Notes: generated from the letters alone by a model not told the origin. Shown: positions 45,600 to 58,145, counted from the stretch's first letter. The stretch: DNA of 64,000 nucleotides from Cladorhizidae sp. MBARI D1340-BT2 (GCA_028752905.1 JAQNBH010000003.1:31982222-32046221), one strand, 5' to 3'. Translations and numbers: made by a program.

Positions 45600-47760
45600 G
45601 TAGAGCCAGCTGGATTGATGGCTGTTAGTGAGTGCATTGAACCTTTTCATCCAGGGGAAAAGTTCAATTTCCCCATGAAGAAGTATGGGTCAAGTTTGAG
45701 ATCTTATCAAGCACAGAATTACCCATTTCTTCACTATGATGTCGAGAAGGACGCCATTTTTTGCCATGCTTGTACAAAGGGAGTGGCCCAAAAGAAGATT
45801 TTGGCTTCAAAAAGACCTGATAAGTGCCTTTGTAAGTATATTCTATAGTTAGCAAGTTAGCTATAAATATATATTTACATCTACCATATCTTATTTTATA
45901 TAGATATCAGCTGGCTTTTCCAATTGGAAAGATGGAATATCTAACAAGATGAGTCTGAGCATCATAGGGAGGCATGTGAAGCCCTTTTTATCTTACTAAC
46001 CCAAGCTAAGAGCATCGATGAGCTTCTTGGCATTGGTCATGCAAGTAAAAAACCTGTAAATCTTCAGATATTGAAGACAATTTTAGAAAATATACAGTTC
46101 CTAGCTAGGCAAAATATTCCTCTGGGGAAATGGGGAACTGAGAGCAAAGAATTAAATTCAGATTTTATTCAGCTGTTTCTTCGTTTCATTGATAATCCTA
46201 ACATCTCAAAATGGCTTACTTGTCAAAATGATACATACGTTTCTAAAGACATACAGAATGAACTAATGGCATACTTTTCTTCGTAATATAGCAGCTAATT
46301 TGCAGCAAGCATATTTTTACGTTATTAGCTGATGAAGCAAATGATGCATCGAACAAAGAACAGCTAGTTTTGTTTTTCTGTTGGGTAGACAATAACCTTG
46401 ATGTACATGAAGACTATCAGCTTGACAGTACAGATGCTACAACCATTTACACAGTAATCAAGGATGTATTATTAGCCTTGAACTTAGATATACACAAAGT
46501 AAGAGGCCAGTGCTATGATGGGGCCAGCACCATGTCAGGAGTAAAGGGTGGAGTAGCAAAGAAAATCAGAGATGATGAGCCCCGTGCTATATATACCCAT
46601 TGTTATGGGCACGCCATAAATTTGGCTGCAGGAGACACTATGAAAAGATGTAAATTTCAATGGATACAACTTATGAATTATGTGCAACAGTCCATAGCTC
46701 CTGAAGAACAGTGTAATTGTCAAGTACACTCTTGAGTGAGTCTTCACGCACCGTCCAATGGGTAGGACAAAGTTGCTTCAATCCAGGAGTGTCTGGTTCT
46801 AATTCTTCTTTTAATTTCCTAAAGATTCCATCACGCTTCGGTGAAAATTTGACTAACTTACTTATGATCAGTCAAAGGACACCGAAATTTGGGCCTGAAT
46901 AACTGAAATTTCTTCCCAAATGGATACATTGGATTATTTTTTGGCATCAGTTGCTGTTAAGACATTTAGCCGTACACTGCAGCACAAGAATCTGTCTGCA
47001 ACAGAAGGCCAGCAAGTTCCTACAAAGGTCAAGCAAACCTTACAGGGAATGCGTACAGATGATGATAACTTCAAGGGGTTTTGGAAGGTTGTCAAAATGA
47101 AGGCAATGCAGGTAGATGTTGGTGATCCTGTTCTTCCACGAAAGAGAAAGCTTCCAAGGTGCTATGAAGATGGTGAGACAGTGGAGGTGATTTTCCATCA
47201 CAGCCTAAAGATTACTACAGGATGAAGCTTTGGACTTGAGCACACAGTGCATTGAAGACCGTTTTGACCAGCCAGGTTACCAAATCTACTCAAAATTCGA
47301 GTAGTTGCTCCTCAAAGGATGCCAAGGACATCCTCATGAACAAGAAGTGGAAGCTTTGAGGAGCCATTATCATGACGATATTCATTATGATGACCTTGAG
47401 GTGCAGCTTAAGACACTGTCCAATCAGTTGGGTGAAGACATTTCACTATCAAGTATAGTTTCATACCTTAAGGGACTATCTGAACCTGCTTACCATCTAT
47501 TTTGGGAACTCACTGTCTTAGTGAAGCTGTTGCTTGTTGCCAGCAACGAATCCAACAAGTAAGAGGTCATTAAATTTTAGTGCCACTTAGGCATCTCAAA
47601 ACCTATCTTAGATCTACAATGACTCAACTTCGTCTTAATAACTTATTACTTTTGTATGTGCATCAGGATAGACTGGACAAAATCAACCTTTTAGATATTG
47701 GCAGTCAATTCATTGATGCCAATGAACACAGGCATGCAATATTTGGTAGTAATGTGTAAT
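45600..47760 (+). pseudogene. Decayed hAT transposase of the ZMYM/DUF4371 type
   Basis: Blocks occur in the order expected of a full transposase but in several frames with many stops. A TTF-like start lies at 45615-45830 (FNFPMKKYGSSLRSYQ, IFCHACTKG). GFSNWKDGI follows at about 45912. The central part at 46313-46665 has DEANDASNKEQLVLFF, VRGQCYDGASTMSGVKGG and HCYGHAINLAAGDT. At 46935-47200 come LSATEGQQVPTKVKQTL and KLPRCYEDG. The C-terminal dimerisation-like region at 47590-47755 has LKTYLRSTMTQLRLNNLLLL and DRLDKINLLDIGSQF. These match zinc-finger MYM/DUF4371 hAT proteins. Inverted ends were not located. The gene is not functional. Confidence 0.75.
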
Positions 47761-48159
47761 TTCATAACTCAATTGTGACTGAAACCATGGTAGAAGAGTA
47801 GTTTAAAATCATGAACTTCTAATGGCTATTTGCAAAATTTTGTGGGCGGAGGTAGATGGTGTAGACTAATTAACTGAACTGTTTTCCATCAACCCATCCC
47901 TGCAGAGGTGGATGGAGATGTTTAATCTTTGATGTATTTGACTTTGTATTTATTGACTTTATTTTTAAAAAAATCCTCCTTTTGACCCATCCAGCCTTAA
48001 AGTGGCTGAGCCACCCCTGGTGTTGGGCGGCCAGAGAAGAAAAGCCAAAGCATATTGATGAACTGAGTAACAATATCCATCGTCCTTTCCTGTCTGCCAT
48101 GAGGCTGGTTCTCACCTGCCTGTGCAGCAAATGTTCTAAGCCAGCTCCTTGTGGCCGAG

Positions 48160-48912
48160 GAGCCAACTCCTCCTCGTGTACTGGAGCCAGCTCCTCCTCA
48201 TGCTCTGGAGCCAGCTCCTCCTCATGCACTGGAGCCAGCTCCTCCTCGTGTACTGGAGCCATCTCCTCCTCATGCACTGGAGTCAGCTCCTCCTCGTGTA
48301 CTGGAGCCAGCTCCTCCACGTGCACTGGAGCCAGCTCCTCCTCATGCTCTGGAGCCAGCTCCTCCACATGCACTGGAGCCAGCTCCTCCTCATGTACTGG
48401 AGCCAACTCCTCCTTGTGCACTGGAGCCAGCTCCTCCTCGTGCACTGGAGCCAGCTCCTCCACGTGCTCTGGTGCCAACTCCTCCACGTGCACTGGAGCC
48501 AGCTCCTCCACGTGCACTGGAGCCAGCTCCTCCTCGTACTCTGGAGCCAACTCCTCCTCATGCACTGGGGCCAGCTCCTCCTCGTGTACTGGAGCCAGCT
48601 CCTCCTCATGCACTGGAGCCAGCTCCTCCTCGTGTACTGGAGCCAACTCCTCCTCGTGTACTGGAGCCAGCTCCTCCACGTGCACTGGAGCCAGCTCCTC
48701 CAAGTGCACTGGAGCCAGCTCCTCCTCATGCTCTGGAGCCAGCTCCTCCACGTGCACTGGAGCCAGCTCCTCCACGTGCACTGGAGCCAACTCCTCCTCG
48801 TGCACTGGGGCCAGCTCCTCCTCGTGCACTGGAGCCAGCTCCTCCTCGTGCACTGGAGCCAACTCCTCCACATGTACTGGAGCCAGCTCCTCCACATGCA
48901 CTGGAGCCAACT
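48160..48912. repeat. 24-bp minisatellite, about 31 copies
   Basis: The unit is CTGGAGCCAGCTCCTCCTCA plus TGCA. With no indels and a period of 8 codons, five of the six frames stay open (longest - strand 49084-47870, 404 codons, repeat ELAPVHEE). The unit contains GGAGCCAGCTCC, a near palindrome. The - strand flanks (MSCLMKLDELSLRFHYYN and a basic C-terminal end) are not a known protein. Confidence 0.9.
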
Positions 48913-50367
48913 CCACACAAGAAATGGTAGGACCCTTGTCCTCTCTATAGCTTTGGCTGAACCGAGTTCGAATAATGGAGTTTATCTTTGCTATATGTGA
49001 ATGCATCAAGTAATAATTAGGATCAGATACATTATAGTAGTGAAAACGGAGAGAAAGCTCATCAAGTTTCATCAAACAGCTCAAACAGGAAATTATCTGT
49101 CAATTTTATCAATTTTGTGGGTAAGGTGGGGGTAAGGTTGTGGTGGGGTGAGCTCTATTTAGAGAGTTTGCTGCAAGACAATTGTGAACAAAGAGAATAG
49201 ACACTTTTTAGCGATGCCAAAAACAAGAAAAGAGCAGAGAGAGCAACAAAGAGAAACTTACTTGGATGGAAGAGCTTCCAGACCACATTCTCACACAAGA
49301 ACTCTGAGAATGTCTATGGAAGAATTCCCTTCCAGCTCTAGTGGTATTTGTGCTCAATGTGATCCTGTACTATCACGACATGTAAGTGACTTTAAGGACA
49401 TGGTGCATAGGGGCAGTGAGAAAAAGAGAATATATCCCAATCCAAAGCGTGATGACATCACACATTATCGTGACTTAGTACGACAAAATGATTGGCTAAG
49501 GGCCAATGTCTGACAGTTTTGGTAACTACCTATACTGCAGTGCTTGCATCCGGCTAGTTTGGAGTCTCCAAAACTAGACTAACTCGCCCAAGGAACATTA
49601 AACGTAAAGAGCAACAACAAGACATAGTTTAAATGACCAAATCTGAAGTGGAGGAAGAACGCCTTGGGCAGTATGTTCTCATGCCTTCTGCCTTGGATTC
49701 ATCATTTAAGACTTGGTGGAGAGCCCTTCTACCTTCAGCAACTGTGGAAGTCCGATACCTACATTCCAGGCATGGAAATGCCGCACATGTGTATCCGACT
49801 CATCAAAGATGACAATCCATGATGAATTTATCAAATTTGTGAATTTGTGGATATGAACAGTCAGCCTAATGGTCGATCGGCAGACTTATCTGGTCCTACT
49901 CACTATTTCAGTCCACAATTTACAACCATCCAAATGCCCAAGAAGGGTATTTCTCATTATGAGGAGTGAATACACAGATCTGTAGTGGGTGAGTTCAACC
50001 ATGCCCAGCGTGAAAATGGAAATGGTGAATGCTCCAATGGCCAGCTCTTACAATTGGCTCAAATCAACTCGCCCTAATGTATGAATCTGCCCTCACCAAG
50101 AGGATTATTGTGACACCTGTTGTAGTCATAAGATTAAAATGCATGCAAAACAAACCACTATCAATCGTATGCTACAATCGAGCAAATGCTGATCCTGATG
50201 ATGTCAAAAAAATTGGAGGACGAGCTAAATTGTTTGAAGAGTGTAAATGAGAATCACAGAGAAGAAGCACAGAAATCCCACCAATGTTATGTTGAGATAA
50301 TGACTCGCTGTACCTCGGAATGGAAAGAAATTCAAGAACTTGAAGAAAAGGCATCCCTTAATCAACA

Positions 50368-51678
50368 CTTTTCCCGGTGTAAGCGCCATATGGCGTAATT
50401 GCTTTTGAAAAATCATAAAAAATCAATCGTTGGGTTGTTTTGCAAAACAAAAATATCATAAAATTGCGCTGCAGCTACATTCAAAATTATACGGCAATAG
50501 CGCCATGGTAACTAGGGAAATCCCGCCCGTAAAGTTCAAGGGGTCAATTCTACCCTAGAATTTAAAATGGCTATCTTTTGATGAGGTGCTCACAGCGGTC
50601 CTGGACGACAACTACGACGACTTCGGGTTATCTGACGATGAATCTGAGGAAGGGGAGAGTGAAGCCTACCGTGTACAGCCCAGTTTGGATCGTGACCAAG
50701 TAGAGCTACTCGGCAGAGACTTTTCCAATCGAAACCATGGCAGTATGGACGAAGCTATGGCTGTTGGAGGCGAAGGCATTGATCCTGGCAGTCCTCCTGG
50801 TAAGTCAATGTACTTTGCTAGCTATATATAAAGCCTGATAGTCTGAGGAGCTAGCTAAATCATGGTGTTAGCTACACCTGTGTAATAGCCTACTTTCCTT
50901 TATAGTTCTAGCTGTACTTGATTCCTTGACTTGTCTAATAAGTTGACGAATAACAACTCTATCATGTTCAGGTTTGATGGAGCAAGTGATGAGACCATGA
51001 CGGAGATAATACCATGGCACAGCTTCCCCATGTTCAGATGAGTTCTGATAAAAATAGTGATGCAAACACACCTACCCCACTCTCTTCATCCATACTGCAT
51101 GAGGACGCTCGTCTTGTTAGACCTACACGAGGACGTACTTTTCTCAGAAGTAGGAATGTTCAACTCTCCCCCTTACCTTCATCCAGTGCTAGTCTTACTG
51201 CACGAGGACACTTGTATATCAGACTATGAGTATGTCATTACAGAGTATTGTATTGTATAATTGCTCTTTGATTCTGTGTACATTGTATCAATATTATTGG
51301 CTATGGGAATTGTATCAATAATATTGGTGGGAATTCTATACAGTAGAAATTATGTCCTCTCTGTTAGTCAGGCAAACGTCTTGTCATACCACAGCATATC
51401 TCAGTTGTTCCTAAAGTTGGCTGAAAAAAGGATAATACAATAATATACAATTTTAATTTTTTTTAATTTTTTTATTTATTATTAAACATTATAATGATAT
51501 TCATACATGTGCGGTTTGGTTACCTAGCAATATGAATTGACCACAATAATGTCCAACAGTAGAGCTATCTTGTGGTATGTGGTTGCTAGGGACTATTGTT
51601 AACCTCTGATTTAATATCAATTTATTTGTACTTATGGTCAATTTTTAATTTTTTCCCAAATAAACTCACCGGGAAAAG
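50368..51678. mobile_element. 1.3-kb nested transposon with perfect 12-bp inverted ends
   Basis: CTTTTCCCGGTG (50368-50379) and CACCGGGAAAAG (51667-51678) bound a segment that interrupts the reading of the surrounding transposase relic between EKASLNQ and DHDEKEKLAG. Target duplication not clearly resolved. It contains a spliced-looking small gene but no recognisable catalytic domain, so is probably a deletion derivative. Confidence 0.65.
50559..50807 (+). CDS. Acidic exon inside the nested element
   Basis: Open frame with FDEVLTAVLDDNYDDFGLSD then a Glu/Ser run, ending at donor CCTG|GTAAGTC (phase 1). An acidic N terminus of this type is common in piggyBac-like transposases, but also elsewhere. 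A possible later exon at about 51050-51229 (PTPLSSSILHEDARLV, RPTRGRTFLRSR) is Ser/Arg-rich. No ATG in frame was found at the very start, and no catalytic domain follows. Confidence 0.35.
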
Positions 51679-52550
51679 ATCATGACGAGAAGGAGAAGTT
51701 GGCTGGTCTGAGGAACACTTAACTTGGTCTTATCTGCTGATTACCAAATGTGCAAGTTGTTGCCTTATTGGGGGTAATGACTGCCCAGCCAGGGAGTACA
51801 TACTATCTGTAGAAGTTAAACTATGACGTCTTTAGCATTGTCAATCATGGATGTAACTCCTGCAGTTTATCTTTTCAATGAAATGGTGGGGCCAAAGAAC
51901 ACTGACCAAACAATATTGTATCTGACAGACTACCTAAGCAAACTCCCTCCTTGGATCACACGCATTCACCTGTTTCTTGATAATGCTTCAAGCACAAACA
52001 AAAACTGTTACACCATGGCTTGGCAATGAAGATGGTCCAACAAGGAAAATTGGCATTCATTCGGGTGTCGTTTCTCATTGCAGGACACACCAAGTTCTCA
52101 CCAAACATTAATTTTTTCTAAAATCGCACAGACATACAATAAGAGCGATGTGTTTACGACAGAGGAACTTAGAGAAATTGTTGTCCGGTATACCACTGTC
52201 ATAATTGATGATGGAGGGACCATTGGTCTGTGACTGAGGAGAAGCGTCTTAATGAAATACTCTAAACTACCTGGAATCAGACGTTACACGACTTTATCTT
52301 CACAAAGCACCCAGTTACCAAGAAGATAATTGCCAAAGTTCGCAGTACTTGCTATCCAGGAAGATTTAGTGATGCAACTATCCATGTGGCATGTGCTAGA
52401 GACATCCAAGAAAACATCATCCCGGATCATGACAATGGAAGTTATGCCAGTATGGGGAAAGTGAGAGAGTCAAAACGCAAACATCTAGAGCAAGTGTCCC
52501 GTGATTTTGTGCCTGTGGATCGTCGTCTCCCATTTATCAAGGGGACATGA

Positions 52551-52989
52551 CTGACCATACTGATCTTCAGAAGAATTATTTGCAACCTAATAACAATTAT
52601 GGAAGAATTAGTACTGTTAAATTTTGTTAGTGTATTCGGTGCATGTTTTACTTGATGCTGCAATATAGATCCATTTTTTTATGTAATTCCATTAAAAATA
52701 TACTTTCAATCACCATAATATTTGGACATCAAATACATAATATGATTGTACACGATGTGGCATCAGAATAACAAAATTGATGGGGTGTATCTGGATCCTT
52801 ATTTTTACTTGATGTGTTCACATATGTATTGCAGTAGATGACTGGGTTCTAATAATGGAGTTCATATTTATTTCTATATGAATAAACATTGAGCTCACAA
52901 AATACTTCCAGTGTTCCATGAATGCTTCACTAAAGCTGTCAACAGAAAACAAAACAAAAAATGTGGCAATTGTCTTTAACCCACTCACC
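52551..52989. other. Spacer after the DDE transposase relic
   Basis: A stretch GGTTCTAATAATGGAGTTCA (about 52846) resembles GAGTTCGAATAATGGAGTTT at about 48964, on the far side of the relic, in direct orientation. It may mark the element ends. Confidence 0.3.
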
Positions 52990-53735
52990 ACCATAAAATG
53001 AATTAATATTATTACTATTATTATTGTTAATTATTATTAATCACTTTATATTATTTTTAATTGTTATTATTATTATTGTTGTTGTTGTTGTTATTATTAA
53101 TATTATATTATTTATTATATTATTATTATTTGTATTATTTGTATTAATATATTATTGATATATTATTGTTAAATTATTATTAATATTATTATTATATTAT
53201 TATTGTTTTATTATTATATTAGTATTATTATAATTATTACTGTTTATTATTATATTAATTATTATATTATTGTTGATTATATATTATTAGTATTATTATT
53301 ATTGTTATTGTTGTGTTGTTGTGTTGTTCTTAATTATTATTATTGCTGTTATTATTATTATTATTATTATTATTGTTATTATTATTGTTATTATTATTGT
53401 TATTATTATTGTTATTAATATTGTTGTAATTATTGCTATTATTATTGTTATTATTATTGTTATTAATATTGTTGTAATTATTGTTGTAATTATTGTTGTA
53501 ATTGTTGTTGTAGTTGTTGTTGTTGTAGTTGTTGTAGTTGTTGTTGTAGTTGTTGTAGTAGTAGTTGTTGTTGTAGTTGTTCTTGTTGTAGTTGTTGTTG
53601 CTGTTGTAGTTGTTGTTGAGTTGTAGTTGTTGTTGTTGTTGTAGTAGTAGTAGTTGTTGTTGTTGTAGGTGTTGTTGTTGTAGTTGTGGGTGTTGTTGTT
53701 GTTGTAGTTGTTGTTGTTGTTGTAGTTGTTAATGA
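52990..53735. repeat. (TTA)n then (TTG)n microsatellite
   Basis: TTA-rich blocks to about 53480 grade into TTG/TAG blocks. Confidence 0.95.
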
Positions 53736-54303
53736 CAGACTACAGAGCTAGCACAGGAATATAAATATACATCAACAACAACAAATATTAGACACATCAA
53801 TTAATGACAGACTACAGAGCTAGCACATGAATATAAATATACCAATTAATGACAGACTACAGAGCTAGCACATGAATATAAATATACATCAACAACAACA
53901 AATATTAGACACATCAATTAATGTCAGACTACAGAGCTAGCACAGGAATATAAATATACATCAACAACAACAAATATTAGACTCATCAATTAATGACAGA
54001 CTACAGAGCTAGCACATGAATATAAATATACATCAACAACAACACGCGTCAATTAATGTCGGACTACAGAGCTAGCACAGGAATATAAATATACATCAAC
54101 AACAACAAATATTAGACACATCAATTAATGTCAGACTACAGAGCTAGCACTTGAATATAAATATACATCAACAACAACAAATATTAGACACATCAATTAA
54201 TGTCAGACTACAGAGCTAGCACATGAATATAAATATACCTCAACAACAACAAATATTAGACGCATCAATTAATGACAGACTACAGAGCTAGCACATGAAT
54301 ATA
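53729..54303. repeat. 72-bp minisatellite, 8 copies
   Basis: The unit starts ATGACAGACTACAGAGCTAG, continues CACATGAATATAAATATACA and includes CAACAACAACAAATATTAGA. Two copies carry deletions. Adjacent to the TTG microsatellite, whose complement (CAA)n is inside the unit. Confidence 0.9.
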
Positions 54304-54829
54304 AATAACATTCAACAAATAGAAACAAGTACAAAATATGTTTCATTAAAAACAAACAAACTCTATTGGTCCATACACGGAAGGAAACAAGAATATATCC
54401 CTCGATACCACACCCGCTTAGATGATCTTTTATGCCATTCACACCACACCCGCTTAGATGACCTTTTAGATGATCTTTTATGCCATTCAGACCACACCCA
54501 TTTAAATGCCTCTTTACCAGAAAAAAATATATATATCATACAGATTTTAAAGTGTATATATTTATTTATATGGTTTTAAAGGAGTGGTAAAGCATCCTCA
54601 AATTGGGTGTGGTCTACATCACTATTTTATAATAAAGTCTCATCTATGTAGGTATAGTCTCAAGGGATATTTTTATTCCCGACCTTTTTTAGGCAAATCC
54701 AATATATTATATATATATATATATAATTATATTATATATAATAATTATATATATATGTTTGTTTTTATATTATTATTACTGCAATGTTAATAACCTTTTA
54801 ATGTACTCTCGGTCAACATTATAAAATTT
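54304..54829. other. AT-rich spacer with a small duplication
   Basis: CACACCCGCTTAGATGA(T/C)C repeats at about 54410 and 54447. (TA)n lies at about 54700-54760. No gene recognised. Confidence 0.4.
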
Positions 54830-54834
54830 GAATG

Positions 54835-54910
54835 CCCTTCTCAAGAATCAACTTGAATGTTTTACTCTCCTGACATTTCGACGCTCTGTCCTTCGTCAGG
54901 AATAATGAGA
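54835..54910 (-). repeat. Retroelement terminal motif, copy 1
   Basis: The reverse complement contains ATTATTCCTGACGAAGGACA and TCAAGTTGATTCTTGAGAAG. It matches, in opposite orientation, the motif at 58070-58145. Confidence 0.5.
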
Positions 54911-55079
54911 TACGACTTGCTTGTTATATATATACCAGTAGCTAGTTATTTACCACATGATACAAACCACACCCTGGCACACTTATCCAGCACAAATCAG
55001 ATATGTGGAAAATAAATAAATGGAAGCTTTAATAGTGAGTGCTGTATCAGTCAGGACTGGACTTCAGTGAGGACTGGAT

Positions 55080-55620
55080 TTATTCAATAACTGATATAGG
55101 TCTTACCTGCAAGAGGAGCGAAGGACATTTCTACCGTCATACCACTATTAACAACATCATCTTCCAGGCATATTTATCTGCCGGTGCCCCTTCCAGGATG
55201 GAACCGTCGGGTCTCTTTCGTTCTGATGGAAAAAGGCTTACCATGGGGCCATGGAAGAATGGCAAGCAACTGGTGTGGGATGCAACTGTCCAGATATGTT
55301 TTCCCAGTCATATCAGGTGCAGCAATGAGTAGTGCTGGAGCTGTGGCTGCTATGGCTGAGAAGAAAAAAGTAGCCAAGTATACCAGCCTAGATCCTAGCC
55401 ACATTTTTTCTCCTGTGGCCAGAGAGTCATTGGGGGGGTCATCGGGAACAGGTCGATGGCTTTCCTGAAGGAGCTCAGCCTCAGGATAAGGCAAAGTACT
55501 GGGGAGGTGAATGCCTGTGCTCACCTCCTTCAGCGTCTCTCAGTGGCAGTCCATCGGGAGAATGCCTCGCGTCTGTTTTGGGGTCAGTCGGGAGTTGAAC
55601 TTGTCGTTAGCTTTTTAGTT
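55080..55620 (+). pseudogene. C-terminal part of a reverse-transcriptase element
   Basis: Spread over three frames: MEPSGLFRSDGKRL and GKQLVWDATV (55195-55295), then AGAVAAMAEKKKVAKYTSLD (55332-55390), then FLKELSLRIRQSTGE and HLLQRLSVAVHRENAS (55459-55580). This block order is familiar from the region after the polymerase domain of retroelements abundant in marine invertebrates. VWDATV may be part of a restriction-like endonuclease core, with the expected RPD motif altered to RLT. Several frameshifts; dead. Confidence 0.55.
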
Positions 55621-55889
55621 ATTTATTTATGTATTATTTATGTATTTATTGTTAATTAATTATTATGGTATTTTTGTAATCGATATGAATTAGTTAGCTA
55701 ATTACTATTTCTACCTTATTCAATTATTTCAATATTTTTGGTTCCCCCTTGTTTCATCCCCCCCCCCCCCCCCCCATGTATTAATTTCAAATAAAAGTAT
55801 AAATAGTAATCAATAAATAATATATATAAACAATGTTTTTAAAGAAATTAAAAAAATTAAACAATGACGAAGATGATGATAAAATAACC

Positions 55890-55960
55890 TTCCCAATAAT
55901 CAGCTTGAAATTGTATTCTTGCGATATTTTGACTAGACATCGAGCCTGCTATATATATAC
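55890..55960 (-). repeat. Retroelement terminal motif, copy 2
   Basis: CTTCCCAATAATCAGCTTGA, with TTTTGACTAGACATCGAG shortly after, is a diverged copy of the motif at 58190 in the same orientation. Confidence 0.45.
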
Positions 55961-56223
55961 CCTATATATATATACAAGTAGCTAGCTATCCACCTCGTGC
56001 TATATATTATACCTATCCACCTCGTACTATAATTATAGCACATGCATCTAGCATGTAAACTGGCTGCAAAAAATTTTTTTTTTAATAGAGTATTCAGATC
56101 AGATGGTAAATGGCCGGGTGCATCAGTTTGGCCCCATGGAATTGTGGTTGATCACTAGTGTGGGATATGATACATGCCCTGACCCCTATATATATATATA
56201 TGTACCATTCCATTTAGCTTTGG

Positions 56224-56470
56224 TTGGTATTGAGGCTGGCAGTGGCCACTGAAGCTGAGCACTACAAGAGGACTAAGTATAAAGAATTGGACTCTGTTAT
56301 TCCTCTGGCCATTGAGATGGGAGTTTTCGGCCCTGCAGCTGCAGCCTTTTTCACTGACCTTGGCAAACGGCTCGCAGAGCAGTTGGAGGAGCCGAGGTCA
56401 CAGTCCTTTCTTCTGCAGTGTGTGGTCATAGAAATTCTGCGGGTAATGCTGCGGCTATTTTGGGGACTTT
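56224..56470 (+). pseudogene. Second copy of the retroelement C-terminal block
   Basis: Reads YKRTKYKELDSVIPLAIEMG then VFGPAAAAFFTDLGKRLAEQ and EPRSQSFLLQ. It aligns by eye with the KKKVAKYTSLD to HLLQRLSVAV part of the copy at 55.3 kb, so the two are separate, diverged insertions. Confidence 0.55.
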
Positions 56471-56699
56471 GCCTTAGGTTGTTTGCTTGCATTTGTTGTT
56501 ATATTTATTTATTTGTGCTGGGGTGTGTTACTTTTTCCATGTACGTTTATTTTTTATAATTTGCCTGGAAAATACTGATATAGCCTGTTTAATGAAATTA
56601 ATAAATGAAATAAAGAAAACACAATTTGTTGCGCCTCCACCTCATCAAAATTCAGTCATTCATCCAGCTCCAATATTGGTGATAATGAATTTCACCTTC

Positions 56700-57130
56700 A
56701 AAGCCCATTCATCACTCTTTTCCTTGTGGATGTGAGGGAGGACCAGATGGTTACGTCACCTTAAGGATATGATCAGTAAGTCTGCTGGTGATGGTGGTCT
56801 CTTTTCTTGCAGCCATGAGACTGATTTCATCAATATGGTGCTGTTCCAGCTTCTGTTTGCTCTTTTTTTGGCACTTCTCTCATCACACTGAATAAAAAGG
56901 ATGGTGGTATTAGACCCATAGCCATTGGATATATGGTTAGATGTCTGGTAGCAAGCTTTCATATGAAGCAGCCATGAGTGCTCTTCTGGCACCTCTTCAG
57001 TTAGGTTTGGGGGTACGTCTTGGAGCTGAATCTATCATCCATGCTGCTCGTATTTTTCTGCATAATTTACAGCCAGGCCATATCTTCCTGAAGCTTGATT
57101 TTTATCCTGTTGTAGTGCCTGAGTCCTTGA
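56700..57130 (+). pseudogene. Reverse transcriptase palm fragment
   Basis: Reads HLKDMISKSAGDGGL, then frame-shifted KKDGGIRPIAIGYMVRCLVA (about 56895-56950), SALLAPLQLGLGVRLGAESI, and IHAARIFLHNLQPGHIFLKL-DF (to 57103). The GGIRPIA and LKLDF motifs match polymerase motifs of retroelement reverse transcriptases; the conserved Asp of LKLDF is present. The YxDD region is missing. Relic. Confidence 0.6.
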
Positions 57131-57303
57131 AGAAAGAAAATATGCCAATATTGCTGCTGCCCATTCTTTGTCCCAATTGGCATAGAAACCACTGGAGTGT
57201 TGGGAGTGGAAGCATCTCTGTTCCTTCACAGATAATGGAAATTCTTTGGGAATGGGAACACTGCAGCTGTCGGTACCAGTCAGTCTATTTACAAATAATT
57301 TAA

Positions 57304-57645
57304 TTTTTGTCCTGTTTTGTATCATTTGCTTTTGTATCATTTGCTTTTTTTAATTTTCAATTACTAGCTAGCATGTGCTAATTAGGTGTTAATTAACTTG
57401 GTATAATTATTTGTTAATTTAAAAACAAATAAAATTAAAAAAATAACGAGCATATTTTTTTTTAAAGAATTAATTAATCAATTAATTAACTAATAACTAT
57501 AATATAGCTAAGTAAAATAACAAGAAAGAAAGAAGGAAAAATATATAATAATAAATAAATACTTAATTATAAATAACAAAAATAAATATAGATTAAAAAA
57601 AAATTAAAAATGGGGGGGGGAGATAAAACAAGAATAATCATGGTT
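57304..57645. other. AT-rich low-complexity stretch
   Basis: Poly-A/T-rich, with a G-run at about 57611-57620. No gene seen. Confidence 0.5.
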
Positions 57646-57649
57646 TCAG

Positions 57650-58145
57650 CACAAAATGGGGTGGTTCAATCGGGACTGTGGAATGGACTTTCCTGGCTGC
57701 TGGGGCCACTCTCAAGAGCCTGGACTTGAAGCCACGACCACCATAATTTTATCTTACCATTTATTTATTGATCTTGTTTTTTGTTATTTATATTTTAACC
57801 AATTAAATTATTTTATTTATTTATTTATTATATTTTGCTTATTTCTTTGCTTATTATTATTTATTTGCTTAATTATTTGTTTATTAAGGAGAAGCTTGCG
57901 ACCCCAAAAAAATTTAGTTGGTATTTATTATTATTATTATTATCAACTTTATTTTTATAATATCCGGTTCATGTGCTTGATGCGTGTGCCGGTTCATGTG
58001 CTGATGAGTGTGCCAGTAGCATGTGGTTAGCTAGCTTCAGTATATAGCAGGTTACGCCAGTTATAGTATCTCGTTATTCCTAATGAAGGCTAGAGCATCT
58101 AGTCGAAACTTCAAGACAATTTCAAGTGGATATCTGTGAAGGTTA
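57650..58145 (+). mobile_element. Retroelement end with terminal motif, copy 3
   Basis: GGAATGGACTTTCCTGGCTG at about 57677 matches the fragment at 39.5 kb. CTCGTTATTCCTAATGAAGG and AGAGCATCTAGTCGAAAC at 58069-58109 are the + oriented terminal motif. Confidence 0.45.

Larger units (their letters stand above)
49197..52550 (+). pseudogene. Decayed DDE-type transposase, split by a nested element
   Basis: Reads in order: a basic start (MPKTRKEQREQQRETYLDGR, 49214), a Cys block (DSFGNYLYCSACIRLVW, about 49514), KSEVEEERLGQYVLMPSALD (about 49640), NADPDDVKK (about 50181), and TSEWKEIQELEEKASLNQ (to about 50366). After the nested insertion it resumes with DHDEKEKLAGLRNT (51679), LVLSADYQMCKLLPYWG, MVGPKNTDQTILYLTDYL, HLFLDNASSTNKNCYTMAW and FLIAGHTKFSPN. 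The LDNASSTNKN and AGHTKFSP blocks recall DUF7869-like transposase domains. Many frameshifts and stops show it is dead. Superfamily and ends not determined. Confidence 0.6.
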
